NCBI RefSeq assembly: GCF_036346105.1 | Contig: NZ_CP107811.1 | Location: 186,001 to 250,000, forward strand | Direction of reading: 5' to 3' | Source: Streptomyces sp. NBC_00539 | Lineage (GTDB): Bacteria > Actinomycetota > Actinomycetes > Streptomycetales > Streptomycetaceae | DNA: 64,000 nt | Part shown: in pieces, positions 16,621-24,956 of the stretch | How positions within the stretch are numbered: the first letter of the stretch is position 1 | How the letters are laid out: each line of letters starts with the position of its first letter | The notes under the pieces: model-generated | Seen by the model: only the letters and a program-made list of their open reading frames with translations | Databases searched by the model: none | Told to the model about the DNA's origin: nothing | Position numbers and translations under genes: made by a program

Positions 16621-17503
16621 TGGCCGCTACGAGGACGGTCGCCTCGTAGCGGACCGCGAGTTTGTCGAAGCGGGTGGCCACAGCTCGGTGCCTTTTGAGT
16701 CGGTCGATTCCACACTCGACCGCATGCCGAGCCTCGTAGTCCTCGTAGTCCTCGTAATCCTCGTAGTCGAATCTGGGCGGCCGGCCACCTAAAGCGCCTA
16801 GCTTCTTGCGGTTACATGCCTGGTCGGCCTTGTTCGGGATGGTGCAACGGATGCCGCGTCGGCGCAGGTAGGCGCGGTTCCTGCGGGAGGCGTACGCCTT
16901 GTCAGCCCTCACGCGATTGGGGAGGACAGGTGGCCGGCCGGGTCCGATGCGGGGCACGCGGACCTTCTCCAGCACGCGTTCGACTGCGGCGAGTCACCGC
17001 GCTGCCCAGCCGTGATCACGATCGACATGGGCCTCCGGCCTGTTCGACGGCCACGTGCAACTAAGTTGTGCACCCGCCGCGGGAGCGTCCCAGCCCATGA
17101 TCTCCGGGCTCGGTGAAGACACCTCCCGGTGGTTCCTCTACAGGTCACCCCACTTGCGGGCAGCGGCCGCATGCTGGTGAGCGCGGCACACCGTGGAGTC
17201 GACGCTCAGGTCCCAAGTGATCGCACCCTTCGCGTTGGCCAGGGACCGGAGCCGGGTAAGGACCCGGTGCCAGCTGCCATCCCGCTGCCATCGGCGGAAG
17301 AGGTCGTAGATCCGGCCCCACGGCCCGTACTCGACTGGCACGTCCCGCCACGGCACGCCGGTACGGACCCGAAACCTTATGCCGCCGATCAGCTGCCGCC
17401 GGGGCCAGACGGGCGGCCGCCCCGCCTTCATCCCCTTCGGCGACAACGGCGCCAACGGCGCCAACAGCGCCCACTGTTCATCCGTGAGATCTCCCCGACG
17501 CAT
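16604..17503 (-). pseudogene. IS5-family transposase, frameshifted
   Basis: The front part (17503-17138) is a clean N-terminal domain: DLTDEQWALLAPL, GGIRFRVRTGVPWRDVP, YGPWGRIYDLFRRWQ and DLSVDSTVCRAHQHA, the last carrying the first catalytic Asp. The back part (16975-16604), in another frame, holds [18 protein letters not shown] with the second Asp and [20 protein letters not shown] with the final Glu. Between them the frame is lost at least twice, so the element cannot make a full enzyme. Near the end, a 9-bp unit has expanded to give four D-Y-E tripeptides. It is about 900 bases, usual for this family. Confidence 0.85.
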
Positions 17504-17722
17504 GAACCGTGATCATCCACAACCCAAGATCCACTTTCGATACACGGCCGAGGGGCCTGTCTCTTTGGTCGGCACTGAGGCGATCCGAACTACGGGCGAG
17601 ACGGGGTCAATTGGTAGCGATGGCGAACCCTCCGGTGCGCTCGGCCAGGCCGCGAAGTGCTGAGGCGGAGATCCAGCGTTCGACAGTGTCCACCTGCACG
17701 ACGGGGGTGTAGCGTCGCGATC
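17504..17722. other. Short interval between IS relic and MarR gene
   Basis: No gene is supported. It must hold the outer end of the IS element and the promoter of the MarR gene, but terminal inverted repeats could not be identified by eye. Confidence 0.4.
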
Positions 17723-18214
17723 ATGAAACCGTTAAGCGGCAGCACCACTGACCAGGCGCCGGCTGATCCCGCCGCCACAGACGACATGTTGGCCAGCCAG
17801 CCCATCGGCTATTGGGCCGGCCTCGTCAACGAGGCTGTGACGCGGCGTTTGCGTGATGCCATGGCCAGGATCGATGTAACCCAGCCGCAGTACTGGGTAC
17901 TCAACCGAGTAGTCGGCGGCCCCACGGCACCCAGCCGTGAAGAGGTGGTCGCCCAGCTGACCCCCCTTGCGGGCGGGCAGCACGAGATCCCTCGGGTCAT
18001 CGACCAGCTGCTGCACCGTGGCTGGCTGAGCATCGACGCCGGACAGGACCTGCACCTCACCGATTCCGGTGAGGCTGCCAGGGTTCGGCTGCGTGAGCTG
18101 GCCACGGAGCTGCGTGCCGAGGTCCATAAGGGCATCAGTGACGAGGAGTACGTGTCCGCGCTCAAGGTGCTGCGCACGATGATTGCCAACGTCGAGGGAG
18201 ATGGGAGCTCCTAG
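17723..18214 (+). CDS. MarR-family transcriptional regulator
   Basis: A 163-residue winged-helix regulator. A leading helix (QPIGYWAGLVNEAVTRRLRD) is followed by DVTQPQYWVLNRV, the recognition region around PSREEVVAQLTPLAGGQHEI, a wing (DLHLTDSGEAARVRL) and a C-terminal dimer helix. Start ATG at 17723. Its gene stop (TAG, within CTAG at 18211-18214) coincides with the stop of the converging IS5 transposase relic, so the element sits tight against its 3' end. No obvious target lies next to it; autoregulation or a target elsewhere is likely. Confidence 0.85.
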   Translation: MKPLSGSTTDQAPADPAATDDMLASQPIGYWAGLVNEAVTRRLRDAMARIDVTQPQYWVLNRVVGGPTAPSREEVVAQLTPLAGGQHEIPRVIDQLLHRGWLSIDAGQDLHLTDSGEAARVRLRELATELRAEVHKGISDEEYVSALKVLRTMIANVEGDGSS

Positions 18215-19092
18215 CTACTTCGTTGCCGTTGGTCAGCTGCGATCCGGATGAGGATGGCGGCGAGGTGGAGGGCGGCCTGGAAGGCAATGGCAAGCTTGTC
18301 AGTTCGCATGGCCAGGCCGCGTCGCTGCTTGAAGCGGTTGATGCACCGCTCGACGGTGTTCCGCTGCTTGTAGGTCTCCGCGTCGAAGGCCGGCGGTCGG
18401 CCACCGCGCTGCCCGCGCCGCACGCGGTGACCGATCTGGTCAGCATGCTGCGGGATGACTGCCCGGATGCCGCGAAGGCGGAGATACCCGCGGATCGCGC
18501 GGGAGGAGTAGGCCCGGTCCGCGAGGACTGCCGTGGGTCGCGTTCTGGGCCTTCCGGGACAGACCGAGGGACCCGGATTCGGGCCAATGGCGGCTTCGAA
18601 GGCGGGTGCATCCCCGGCCTGGCCTGCTGTCACGAAGAGGGCGAGGGGCCGGGCTCGGTCGCCGCTGGCCAGGTGGACTTTCGTGCTCAGGCCGCCACGG
18701 GAGCGTCCGAGCTCGTGGTCTGCGGACTCGGCCCGGCCGGCCGCCCCTTTTTCCCCGCACCTCCTGCGTGCTGGTGAGCCAGGCACACAGTGGAGTCCAC
18801 CGATACGGTCCAGCCGATGTCGTCGCCGGCATCCGCCGCAGAGAGGACCGCTCCGAAGATCCGTTGCCACGTGCCGTCGACTGCCCACCGGAGCAGGCCT
18901 TTGTGGGCTGTCTGGAACGAACCCAGTTCTTCAGGGGAGGTCGCCAAGAGGCAAACAGGTGCGGTACTTCCATGCGATGACCTCAAGAGTGCGGCGGTGG
19001 TCGGCCCACCGGCGTCCACGGGCCGGATCTGCCGGCATTAACGGCTCGATCCGAGCCCACATCACACCGGTGATTGCTAACCGGACAGACAC
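18211..19092 (-). pseudogene. IS5-family transposase, split by frameshifts
   Basis: A GTG at 19092 begins SVRLAITGVMWARIEPLMP and continues WKYRTCLPLGDLP before losing frame. A second frame resumes with FQTAHKGLLRWAVDGTWQRI and VSVDSTVCLAHQHAGG. The third, 18888-18211, carries GRSRGGLSTKVHLA, LADRAYSSRAIRGYLRLRGI and ERCINRFKQRRGLAMRTDKL to the end. The middle-to-last junction lies at GGGGAAAAAGGGG, a -1 shift, where IS427-type members of this family use programmed slippage. The earlier break has no such signal, so the copy is probably dead. Confidence 0.85.
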
Positions 19093-19129
19093 ATCCGACT
19101 AACTGACGAATGGATCAAAGAGAGACGGC

Positions 19130-19397
19130 CTAAGCGTGGAGTCCTCGGGCTGGGCAGAACCAGCCTGAGATGTTTCCGAAGAATGCGCAGCCCCACCACA
19201 CCAGGACAGCCGGACCGATGTAGTAAGACGGCCACAGCAACCAGGCCACACCGTAGCCGGAGCCCACGGTGACGAGCAGCGGTACGCCCACGTACCAGCC
19301 GAGGCGCGCGGCGCAGAAGCCGTACCGTGCCCCAGCCGGCGAAGAACGCGGAGAGCGCGAACAAGGTCAACACGACGAGGCCCATCAGCGATTCCAT
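19130..19397 (-). pseudogene. Small integral membrane protein with one frameshift
   Basis: From an ATG at 19397 the minus strand reads MESLMGLVVLTLFALSAFFA, a clear TM segment. Around 19317-19326 the good frame shifts by one base. After the shift it reads RLGWYVGVPLLVTVGSGYGV, then WPSYYIGPAVLVWWGCAFFG and ends FCPARGLHA at a stop at 19130. Both halves are typical membrane sequence and together make about 89 residues with three TM segments, so one base separates it from an intact gene. It is divergent from another small membrane-protein gene at 19493. Function unknown. Confidence 0.55.
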
Positions 19398-19492
19398 GCC
19401 CGCGACGCTACTCGCCGGTAGAGACGACGTAGGCGGGAGGGTTCCCACACCGGAAGGCCCCTATAGTGGCCAGTCCGACAACGGGGGGGGCC

Positions 19493-19792
19493 ATGGGTGG
19501 AGTGTGGGAGCGGCGGCCGGCTGCGCGGAAGCTGGTACTCGCGGGGTTCTGGCTGACGCTGCTCGCCCTGACAGGCTGGTTCATGAGCGACATGGTCTCT
19601 GCTCACTGGCCGCAACGGCCCGTGTGGGACCTCGGCAGCGCGGCCCCCTGGGTCGCCTTCTGCGCACGAGGGATCGGCATAGGGTCCTCGATGGCAGCCA
19701 GCAGCTGTATGTTCATCGCCGCCGTCATGTTGGCCTGGGATCTCCTGTGCCAGACCATGCGCACGGTACGCAGAGCCGCTCAGCAGCGATGA
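19493..19792 (+). CDS. Small membrane protein, two TM segments
   Basis: A 99-residue protein. Residues about 13-35 (LVLAGFWLTLLALTGWFMSD) and 56-85 (around GIGSSMAASSCMFIAAVML) are hydrophobic enough to span the membrane, and the C-terminus is basic (RTVRRAAQQR). The ATG at 19493 has a G-rich ribosome site directly upstream; a GTG at 19466 is the alternative. It faces away from the frameshifted membrane gene at 19130-19397 and may share its promoter region. No family was recognised. Confidence 0.6.
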   Translation: MGGVWERRPAARKLVLAGFWLTLLALTGWFMSDMVSAHWPQRPVWDLGSAAPWVAFCARGIGIGSSMAASSCMFIAAVMLAWDLLCQTMRTVRRAAQQR

Positions 19793-20075
19793 CCGCTTCA
19801 AACCCGGCTCGTCCACACGGGTCCGGTCAGATGCGGTCCTGGCGGACCGCGCGTATTCATCCAGCGCGGTCCGGATGCATCTCCGCCGACGCGGGATCCG
19901 GGCTGTCGTACCCCGGCAATCCGGCCAGGTCGTTCACCGGCCGGGCGAGGCCGCGCCGGAGGCTGCCGACCGGCCTTTAACGCCGAGGCGTACAAACAGT
20001 GCAACACGGTCGAACGATGCATTAATAAGTCCAAACAGTGGCGCGGTTCTGGCCATGCGAACGAACAAGCTCAGT
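19793..20075 (+). pseudogene. IS5-family transposase, C-terminal relic
   Basis: Pieces in several frames match the C-terminal half of the same transposase group as at 18211: MHLRRRGIRAVVPRQSGQV, then FNAEAYKQCNTVERCINK and KQWRG. Only about 90 codons remain and the frame is broken. It lies on the plus strand, opposite in direction to the neighbouring copy at 18211-19092. Confidence 0.7.
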
Positions 20076-20289
20076 CCACCGCGGCTCGCTCGTCACGGAA
20101 ACCCTTTGCTGGCGCAAGAACTTCCACCCGGCGCAGAAAGTGAAACCCGTCGTCCCGCACGGCCTCGAAGGAATTGAATTCCCGAACGAAATCACTGCAG
20201 CCATGGTCTACGACCGCCTACAGGTGATGGACCACTTCAAGAGGGTGACGACGAAACACTCATGGGAATCATGGGCGAGGCAATGACAT
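20076..20289 (+). other. Lower-GC fragment with a short open frame
   Basis: The frame ending at 20286 contains KNFHPAQKVKPVVPHGLEGI and NEITAAMVYDRLQVMDHFKR. It reads like part of a real protein and is noticeably richer in A and T than its surroundings. There is no start of its own, so it may be an imported tail fragment beside the IS relic. Family not recognised. Confidence 0.35.
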
Positions 20290-20431
20290 CGTTCTCGACC
20301 GGCGACGCCACCTCTACTTCTCCGTGAAGCGGCGGTAGCGCGGCGATGATCACTGCTGATCCCTAGATGCTCGATTCCAAGGGGCCGCCTGATGTGGCGA
20401 GGCGGGTCCATGTGCCTCGGGCATCGGCCGG

Positions 20432-20863
20432 TTACCCCGTGATGGGCCAGCCGATGACCTGGTCAAGCTGAAGGTCGCGGAGCACGGCGTTGTCCAGTTT
20501 GATGCCGGTCGCATTGGTCAGCCCCTGAGGCGGGTTGCCGGTGAGGACCTGACCCAATCGCGCGCCGGTCAGGTCGGCCGCCCGGAGATCAGCGCCGGTC
20601 AGATCACACCCCGCCAAGGAGACTCCTCGCAGGGAGGCGCCGCTCAGGTTAATCCGGCGAAGATCGCACAGCTTGAAGCGGCAGCCGTCCAGGGTGGCTT
20701 GCCGCAGACCAGCCCCGCGAAACGAGCACCGCGTGAACCACAACTGCTGCAAGTTCACCGATACGAGATCATCGCCGTCGAAGGACTCCCGATGGAGAGC
20801 CGCATACCGACGGCGGGATGCGAGGTCTTGCTTTGCCGTCACCGCTCTGGCCATGGCGGACAT
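20432..20863 (-). CDS. Pentapeptide-repeat protein
   Basis: A 143-residue protein. Residues 35-110 are pentapeptide repeats of the A(D/N)LXX kind: FTRCSFRGAGLRQATLDGCR, LRRINLSGASLRGVSLAG, then CDLTGADLRAADLTGARLG. These fold into a right-handed quadrilateral beta helix. Some such proteins mimic DNA and protect gyrase, but most have no known role, and nothing here allows a choice. Start ATG at 20863; a second ATG is at 20854. Upstream on the same strand is an eroded gene segment. Confidence 0.8.
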   Translation of the reverse strand: MSAMARAVTAKQDLASRRRYAALHRESFDGDDLVSVNLQQLWFTRCSFRGAGLRQATLDGCRFKLCDLRRINLSGASLRGVSLAGCDLTGADLRAADLTGARLGQVLTGNPPQGLTNATGIKLDNAVLRDLQLDQVIGWPITG

Positions 20864-21075
20864 CGTGCCAGCCCTGGGAGACCGCCGTCGTCTGGTGCGC
20901 GCCGGCGGCACCGGCCGGCCCAGAAGGCTGTACGGGAGCAGAACGCACGGCGCTCCAGTCCTCAGCTGTCCCCACTCCCCCGGTCGGGCGTAGGCCATGG
21001 CGTGGCGGACCACCCCGCCCGCCGGCCCTGACGCGGGGGCGCGCCCCGCAGACCGGCAGGCCGGGCCGGCGTCGC

Positions 21076-21267
21076 CCCCAGCCCGCCCGACACCGACCGG
21101 AACCGCTCGATCACCCGCACCTGGCCGAGCACCACCAACGGCGCCGTCCCCGGCGCGCTCAGCCGGCCCACCGACTCCCCGGACTCCCCCTCCGTCAGGG
21201 CGACCAGCTCGTCGGCGTCCGCCTCGTTGGACCAACCGGACAACCGGTCCTCCAGCGAGTCGCTGTC
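21076..21267 (-). pseudogene. Eroded gene segment, paralogous to the relic at 14.8 kb
   Basis: The minus strand reads SDSLEDRLSGWSNEADADEL then GESGESVGRLSAPGTAPLVV and GQVRVIERFRSV. The second part aligns well with ESGASVGRPAPPGKLPLAVL and GEAQVIERFRS at 14770-14869. Two copies about 6 kb apart show that this was once a genuine coding sequence. No start is evident and I do not know the family. Confidence 0.45.
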
Positions 21268-21290
21268 GCCTTGCCTCGGGTGGTGACGGG

Positions 21291-21575
21291 TCAGCGGCGA
21301 TTCTCTTTCGCGGCCGTGCATGCCTTCTGCGCAACGGCCTCGGAGAAGCCGTTGCCCTGCATCTCTTGCACGCACTCCTCCTGAGTGAAGCTCCCCTCTC
21401 CTGTGGCACCACAGATGATCAAGCCCTCACTCGCATCGCCGCTCTCACCGCTTGCCTCCAGCACCCGCAGGCAAGCAAGCTCATTGGCGTGGGCGGCAGG
21501 GGCGGTCAGAGCAACGCCACCCATGGCCAGAGCGACTGACGCGACAGCAGACAGAACACGAACACGGATGATCAC
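21291..21575 (-). CDS. Small secreted protein with four cysteines
   Basis: A 94-residue precursor. The first 31 residues are a signal peptide: basic start, hydrophobic core (LSAVASVALAMGGVALTAP) and cleavage after AHA. The mature part is short and acidic, with four Cys (ACLRV, IICGAT, EECVQ, KACTA) that could make two disulfides. Start is a GTG at 21575 with GAAGGAG six bases upstream, a very good ribosome site. Function unknown. Small Cys-rich exported proteins of this kind are frequent in Streptomyces. Confidence 0.8.
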   Translation of the reverse strand: MIIRVRVLSAVASVALAMGGVALTAPAAHANELACLRVLEASGESGDASEGLIICGATGEGSFTQEECVQEMQGNGFSEAVAQKACTAAKENRR

Positions 21576-21872
21576 GACTTGCTCCTTCGACCATCAGACA
21601 ACGTTTGTCGACGTCGATCCTTCCCGGGCGCAGCGCACCAGCCAGTCGGCAGACCCCCTGATTCACCAAGACGGCCGGTAGGCGCTTCGCGCCCCGCCCG
21701 CTCCCGCCTCCGGCAATGCCAGCGCTTGTCGTTGATGCCGATCCCGAATCTTCCTCAGAGCTACTCTTCGCCCGTTCACGGAGTGAACCAACTGGGTAAC
21801 GCGGGGAGCGAGAGAGGCCGGCGGCGTGGTTGCTCTTCGACGGGTGTCAGAGCCGTGGGGGATGATCGGGCC

Positions 21873-22214
21873 ATGCTGCGAGCGAGAGACGAGCACGGTC
21901 ATCAGGTGAGGAATCCGGGGCCCACGGCCTTGAGCCGGATGGTGGCGAACCTCAGGCGGGGCAACGCCTTCATGATGGTCGAGCGACTCGATGCTGAGGT
22001 GTCCGGCGATTGGTATGTGCAGGTGTGCCTGAGGGATGACAACACCTATCAGCTGGAGTTCCGTGAGGGGACGGCGGCAGAGCACTACCAGACGCGGACG
22101 ATCTCCCAGGAAAAGGTGATCGTTGCCCTGAACGGCTGGGCCAAGGGGCGCCCGGACTGGAAGGACACCTTCATGTGGAACAACATCGGGGCCTCGCTCG
22201 AGAACGCTGACTGA
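21873..22214 (+). CDS. Hypothetical protein
   Basis: A 113-residue protein from the ATG at 21873. It looks globular, with alternating strands (AFMMVERLDAEVSGDWYVQV, then NTYQLEFREGT) and a C-terminal helical part (KVIVALNGWAKGRPDWKDTF). The pattern of strands, a central YQLEFR and a tryptophan-rich end resembles small immunity-type or hypothetical proteins in Streptomyces. No catalytic motif, signal peptide or TM segment is seen. Monocistronic. Confidence 0.65.
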   Translation: MLRARDEHGHQVRNPGPTALSRMVANLRRGNAFMMVERLDAEVSGDWYVQVCLRDDNTYQLEFREGTAAEHYQTRTISQEKVIVALNGWAKGRPDWKDTFMWNNIGASLENAD

Positions 22215-22836
22215 CCCTGTCCTCGCCTGCGGGCGCCAAGGCCAGTGACGTGTGGTCGCTCAGCTGCGACACATGGGGATGACGTCGGGACTTGCTGCGG
22301 GGATGGCGGGCCGCGCGGCCTCGGGGGTGGCGAGAAGCGCCACGATGGTGACGGTTTTGTCGCAGTGCAGGCAGTCGCGGGGAGCTGCGCACGGCGACGA
22401 CCGGCGGTACCGGCCAACGGCCCAGCACCCGGAGCCAGCGCAGGCTGCCCTGGCTTGCCCGAGCTCACCGGCATTCGTCTGCGGATCGACGGTTCCACGG
22501 TGATGCGGAAGGGGCTGTGTGACGTGCGGCAGGCGTGCGGGGAGGCCGGCGCGCGCGCTCCGGCCTACGGGGAGCCGTCCCGTGGACGGGCTGCGGGCGG
22601 GAACGCCTGCCCCTCAACGACAGCCGGCAGGCGGTTGGTCAAGGACCAGCGCCACCTTTTCGACCTCGGCGGCGACCTCCGCCAGGGACCCGTACGGCAC
22701 CTTCCGCCCGGACATGGACAAGCGCCTCGACCTGGGGCCGGCCGCCGCCGTGCCCCGCCCCCGCACCCCGGCGGACACTGTTGCGAAGGCAGCCGCAGCC
22801 GCGCGAGGGCGCTGAGCCCCTGCCCGAAGTGCTCCG
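22215..22836. other. Unassigned intergenic stretch
   Basis: About 620 bases without a supported gene. Short frames carry no recognised domain. A plus-strand frame ending at 22815 includes RDPYGTFRPDMDKRLDLG but lacks a start and a known family. Confidence 0.4.
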
Positions 22837-23412
22837 CTATGGGGCGTCCCAGCCGTGCTCGAGGAGAGTGAACGCGGTGTCCACGGCGTACTCGGCGTTG
22901 TCGGTGCGATGGGCGAACGCCGAGGTTTCCAGGGCGAAGTGGGCGAGGGCGGCGCACCGGAAGTCGTCGGGGCTGCTGCCGGCGGCCTCGGCGATGGCGC
23001 GGGCGAGTGCGTCTTGGTGGCGCATCCACATGCGGTGCGCGTACTGACTCAGGGCGGGCGTGTCGGCCACGAGGCGGACGAAGGCGGCGAACCGTGTGTC
23101 GGGGTCGCCGGTACCGATGCGGACCTGCTTGATGTGCGCGCACAGCGCCTGGGGGATGCTGCGCCCTTCCGGCCGGTCGCGGACGGCGGCGACGAGGGCG
23201 GCCTCCTGCTCGGTGTCCTCGTCGAAGACCAGGGCTTCTTTGGTGGGGAAGTACTTGAGCAGCGTGGTGGTCGACACGTCCACGGCGTCCGCGATGTCGC
23301 GGATGGTGACGTTGTCGTAGCCGTGCTCGAGAAACAGGGTCAGGGCGGTGTCGGCCAGCGCCTGGCGGGTTGCGGCCTTCTTCCGTTCACGGCGTCCAAC
23401 GGGTGCACTCAT
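22837..23412 (-). CDS. TetR-family transcriptional regulator
   Basis: A 191-residue regulator with a textbook TetR helix-turn-helix: TRQALADTALTLFLEHGYDN then TIRDIADAVDVSTTTLLKYF at residues about 10-55. The remaining helical domain (residues 60-190) matches the TetR_C type with a conserved DTRFAAFVRLV region. Start ATG at 23412. It is divergent from the FAD monooxygenase gene at 23538 across 125 bases, the classic arrangement for a drug-responsive repressor. The monooxygenase is therefore its likely target. Confidence 0.9.
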   Translation of the reverse strand: MSAPVGRRERKKAATRQALADTALTLFLEHGYDNVTIRDIADAVDVSTTTLLKYFPTKEALVFDEDTEQEAALVAAVRDRPEGRSIPQALCAHIKQVRIGTGDPDTRFAAFVRLVADTPALSQYAHRMWMRHQDALARAIAEAAGSSPDDFRCAALAHFALETSAFAHRTDNAEYAVDTAFTLLEHGWDAP

Positions 23413-23537
23413 ACCCGCATCATACAGAACCAGATACAACCAAGAAAGTTATGTCGTTGCACTTTTTGCATGAGTGTGTTTTTTTAGTTCTGCAGACCGA
23501 CGAGGCAACTCCCGGCCCTGACCCAAGGAGAACGACC

Positions 23538-24680
23538 ATGAACGCTCCCGCCCCCCGCATCGCCATCATCGGAGCCGGCCCCGGCGGACTGACCTGCGCC
23601 CGCATCCTCCAGCAGCACGGCATCCCGGCCACCGTCCACGAACTCGACGCCTCCCGCACCGCACGCAACCAGGGCGGCACCCTCGACATGCACTCCGACA
23701 CCGGCCAGCACGCCCTGCACAGGGCAGGACTGTGGGACGCCTTCACCGCGCTCTCGCGCCCAGAAGGCGAGCAGATGCGTCTGGTCAGCCGCAACGGTCA
23801 GACCGTCTTCGACGCCGCACCGCCCCAGGACGGCCAAGGCAATCCCGAGATCGACCGCGGACAGCTCCGCGACCTCCTCCTGGACTCCCTCACCCCCGGC
23901 ACCGTGCGCTGGGGCCGCAAGCTCACCCATGCCGAGCCGCTCAGCGACGGCACCCACCGCCTGCACTTCGCCGACGGCTCCACCGTCGACACCGATCTCG
24001 TCGTGGGCGCAGACGGCGCCTGGTCCAGAACCCGCCGCCTGCTGTCCGACGCGACGCCCCACTACACCGGCGTCACCTTCGTCGAGACCGGCTTCGACGA
24101 CGCCGACCGCCGCCACCCGGAGCTCGCCGCCCTCACCGGCAACGGCACCATGATGGCCCTCGACAACAACCAGGGCTTCGTCGCCCAGCGCAACAGCAGC
24201 GGCCACATCCGTACCTACGTCGGCCTGCGTACCGACGAGGACTGGCACCAGCGGCGCGGCCTCGACCTGGACGACGGCCATGCCGTCCGCGAAGCGTTGC
24301 TGAAGGAATTCGCCGGCTGGAGCGACGATCTGCTCGGCTTCATCACCGACACCGACACCGGCTACATCAACCGGCCCCTGTACGCCCTGCCCGTCCCGCA
24401 CACCTGGACCCCCACCCCGGGCATAACCCTCGTCGGCGACGCCGCCCATCTGATGTCCCCGTTCTCCGGCATGGGCGCCAACCTCGCCATGCGCGACGGC
24501 GCCGACCTCGCCTCTGCCCTCATCGAGCACCCCACCATCGACGACGCGGTCACCGCCTACGAGGACATCCTCCTGCCCCGGTCCATCGAAGCCGCCCAAG
24601 GAGCGGCCGAAGGCATCGACAGCGCCTTCGCCCCCGACAGCGCCAACCAGACCCTCGCCCACATGACCCAGAGCCGCTGA
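23538..24680 (+). CDS. FAD-dependent monooxygenase, TetX-like
   Basis: A 380-residue class A flavin monooxygenase. The FAD-binding start is RIAIIGAGPGGLTCARILQQ (GxGxxG). The family's second motif is DLVVGADGAWSRTRRLL, and the third is GITLVGDAAHLMSPFSGMGA. Length and the GGTLDMHSDTGQHALHRAGL segment are typical of the TetX-like group, which includes tetracycline-hydroxylating enzymes as well as others acting on aromatic natural products. The start is the ATG at 23538 with AAGGAG upstream. Divergent TetR control fits an inducible detoxification or tailoring role. Activity on tetracyclines is only a possibility. Confidence 0.88.
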   Translation: MNAPAPRIAIIGAGPGGLTCARILQQHGIPATVHELDASRTARNQGGTLDMHSDTGQHALHRAGLWDAFTALSRPEGEQMRLVSRNGQTVFDAAPPQDGQGNPEIDRGQLRDLLLDSLTPGTVRWGRKLTHAEPLSDGTHRLHFADGSTVDTDLVVGADGAWSRTRRLLSDATPHYTGVTFVETGFDDADRRHPELAALTGNGTMMALDNNQGFVAQRNSSGHIRTYVGLRTDEDWHQRRGLDLDDGHAVREALLKEFAGWSDDLLGFITDTDTGYINRPLYALPVPHTWTPTPGITLVGDAAHLMSPFSGMGANLAMRDGADLASALIEHPTIDDAVTAYEDILLPRSIEAAQGAAEGIDSAFAPDSANQTLAHMTQSR

Positions 24681-24744
24681 CCAACACCGCCCAGAGCCGG
24701 AGCACCACCACGCGACGCCCCTCTACCCGACCGAGGGTGTTTCA

Positions 24745-24935
24745 TTGGTGGTCGCTCGTTCGACCATCTGGCAGTCCCTCGACGCACCACTCGACTCACT
24801 CGGCGAGGCCCGGGTCACCCGAGTCTTCTCGGAGAAGATCTCCACCCGCGCCACGAAGCGCCCCGGACTGGAGGCCGCCGTGAAGCGCGCCGACGAGATC
24901 CGCTCTTCCGGCGTCGCCGTCACCCTACGGACGCC
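24745..24935 (+). pseudogene. Serine recombinase (resolvase/invertase) fragment
   Basis: The frame contains LDSLGEARVTRVFSEKISTR, ATKRPGLEAAVKRADEIR and SGVAVTL. This is a central segment of the catalytic domain of serine recombinases, whose standard form reads 'L...G..R.F.EK.S....RP.L..A...R.GD.L.V..L'. The N-terminal serine motif and the DNA-binding domain are missing, so it is a dead remnant. It marks a former mobile element between the monooxygenase and the TipA-like gene. Confidence 0.65.
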
Positions 24936-24956
24936 GTCCTGGACCAAGATCCACCT

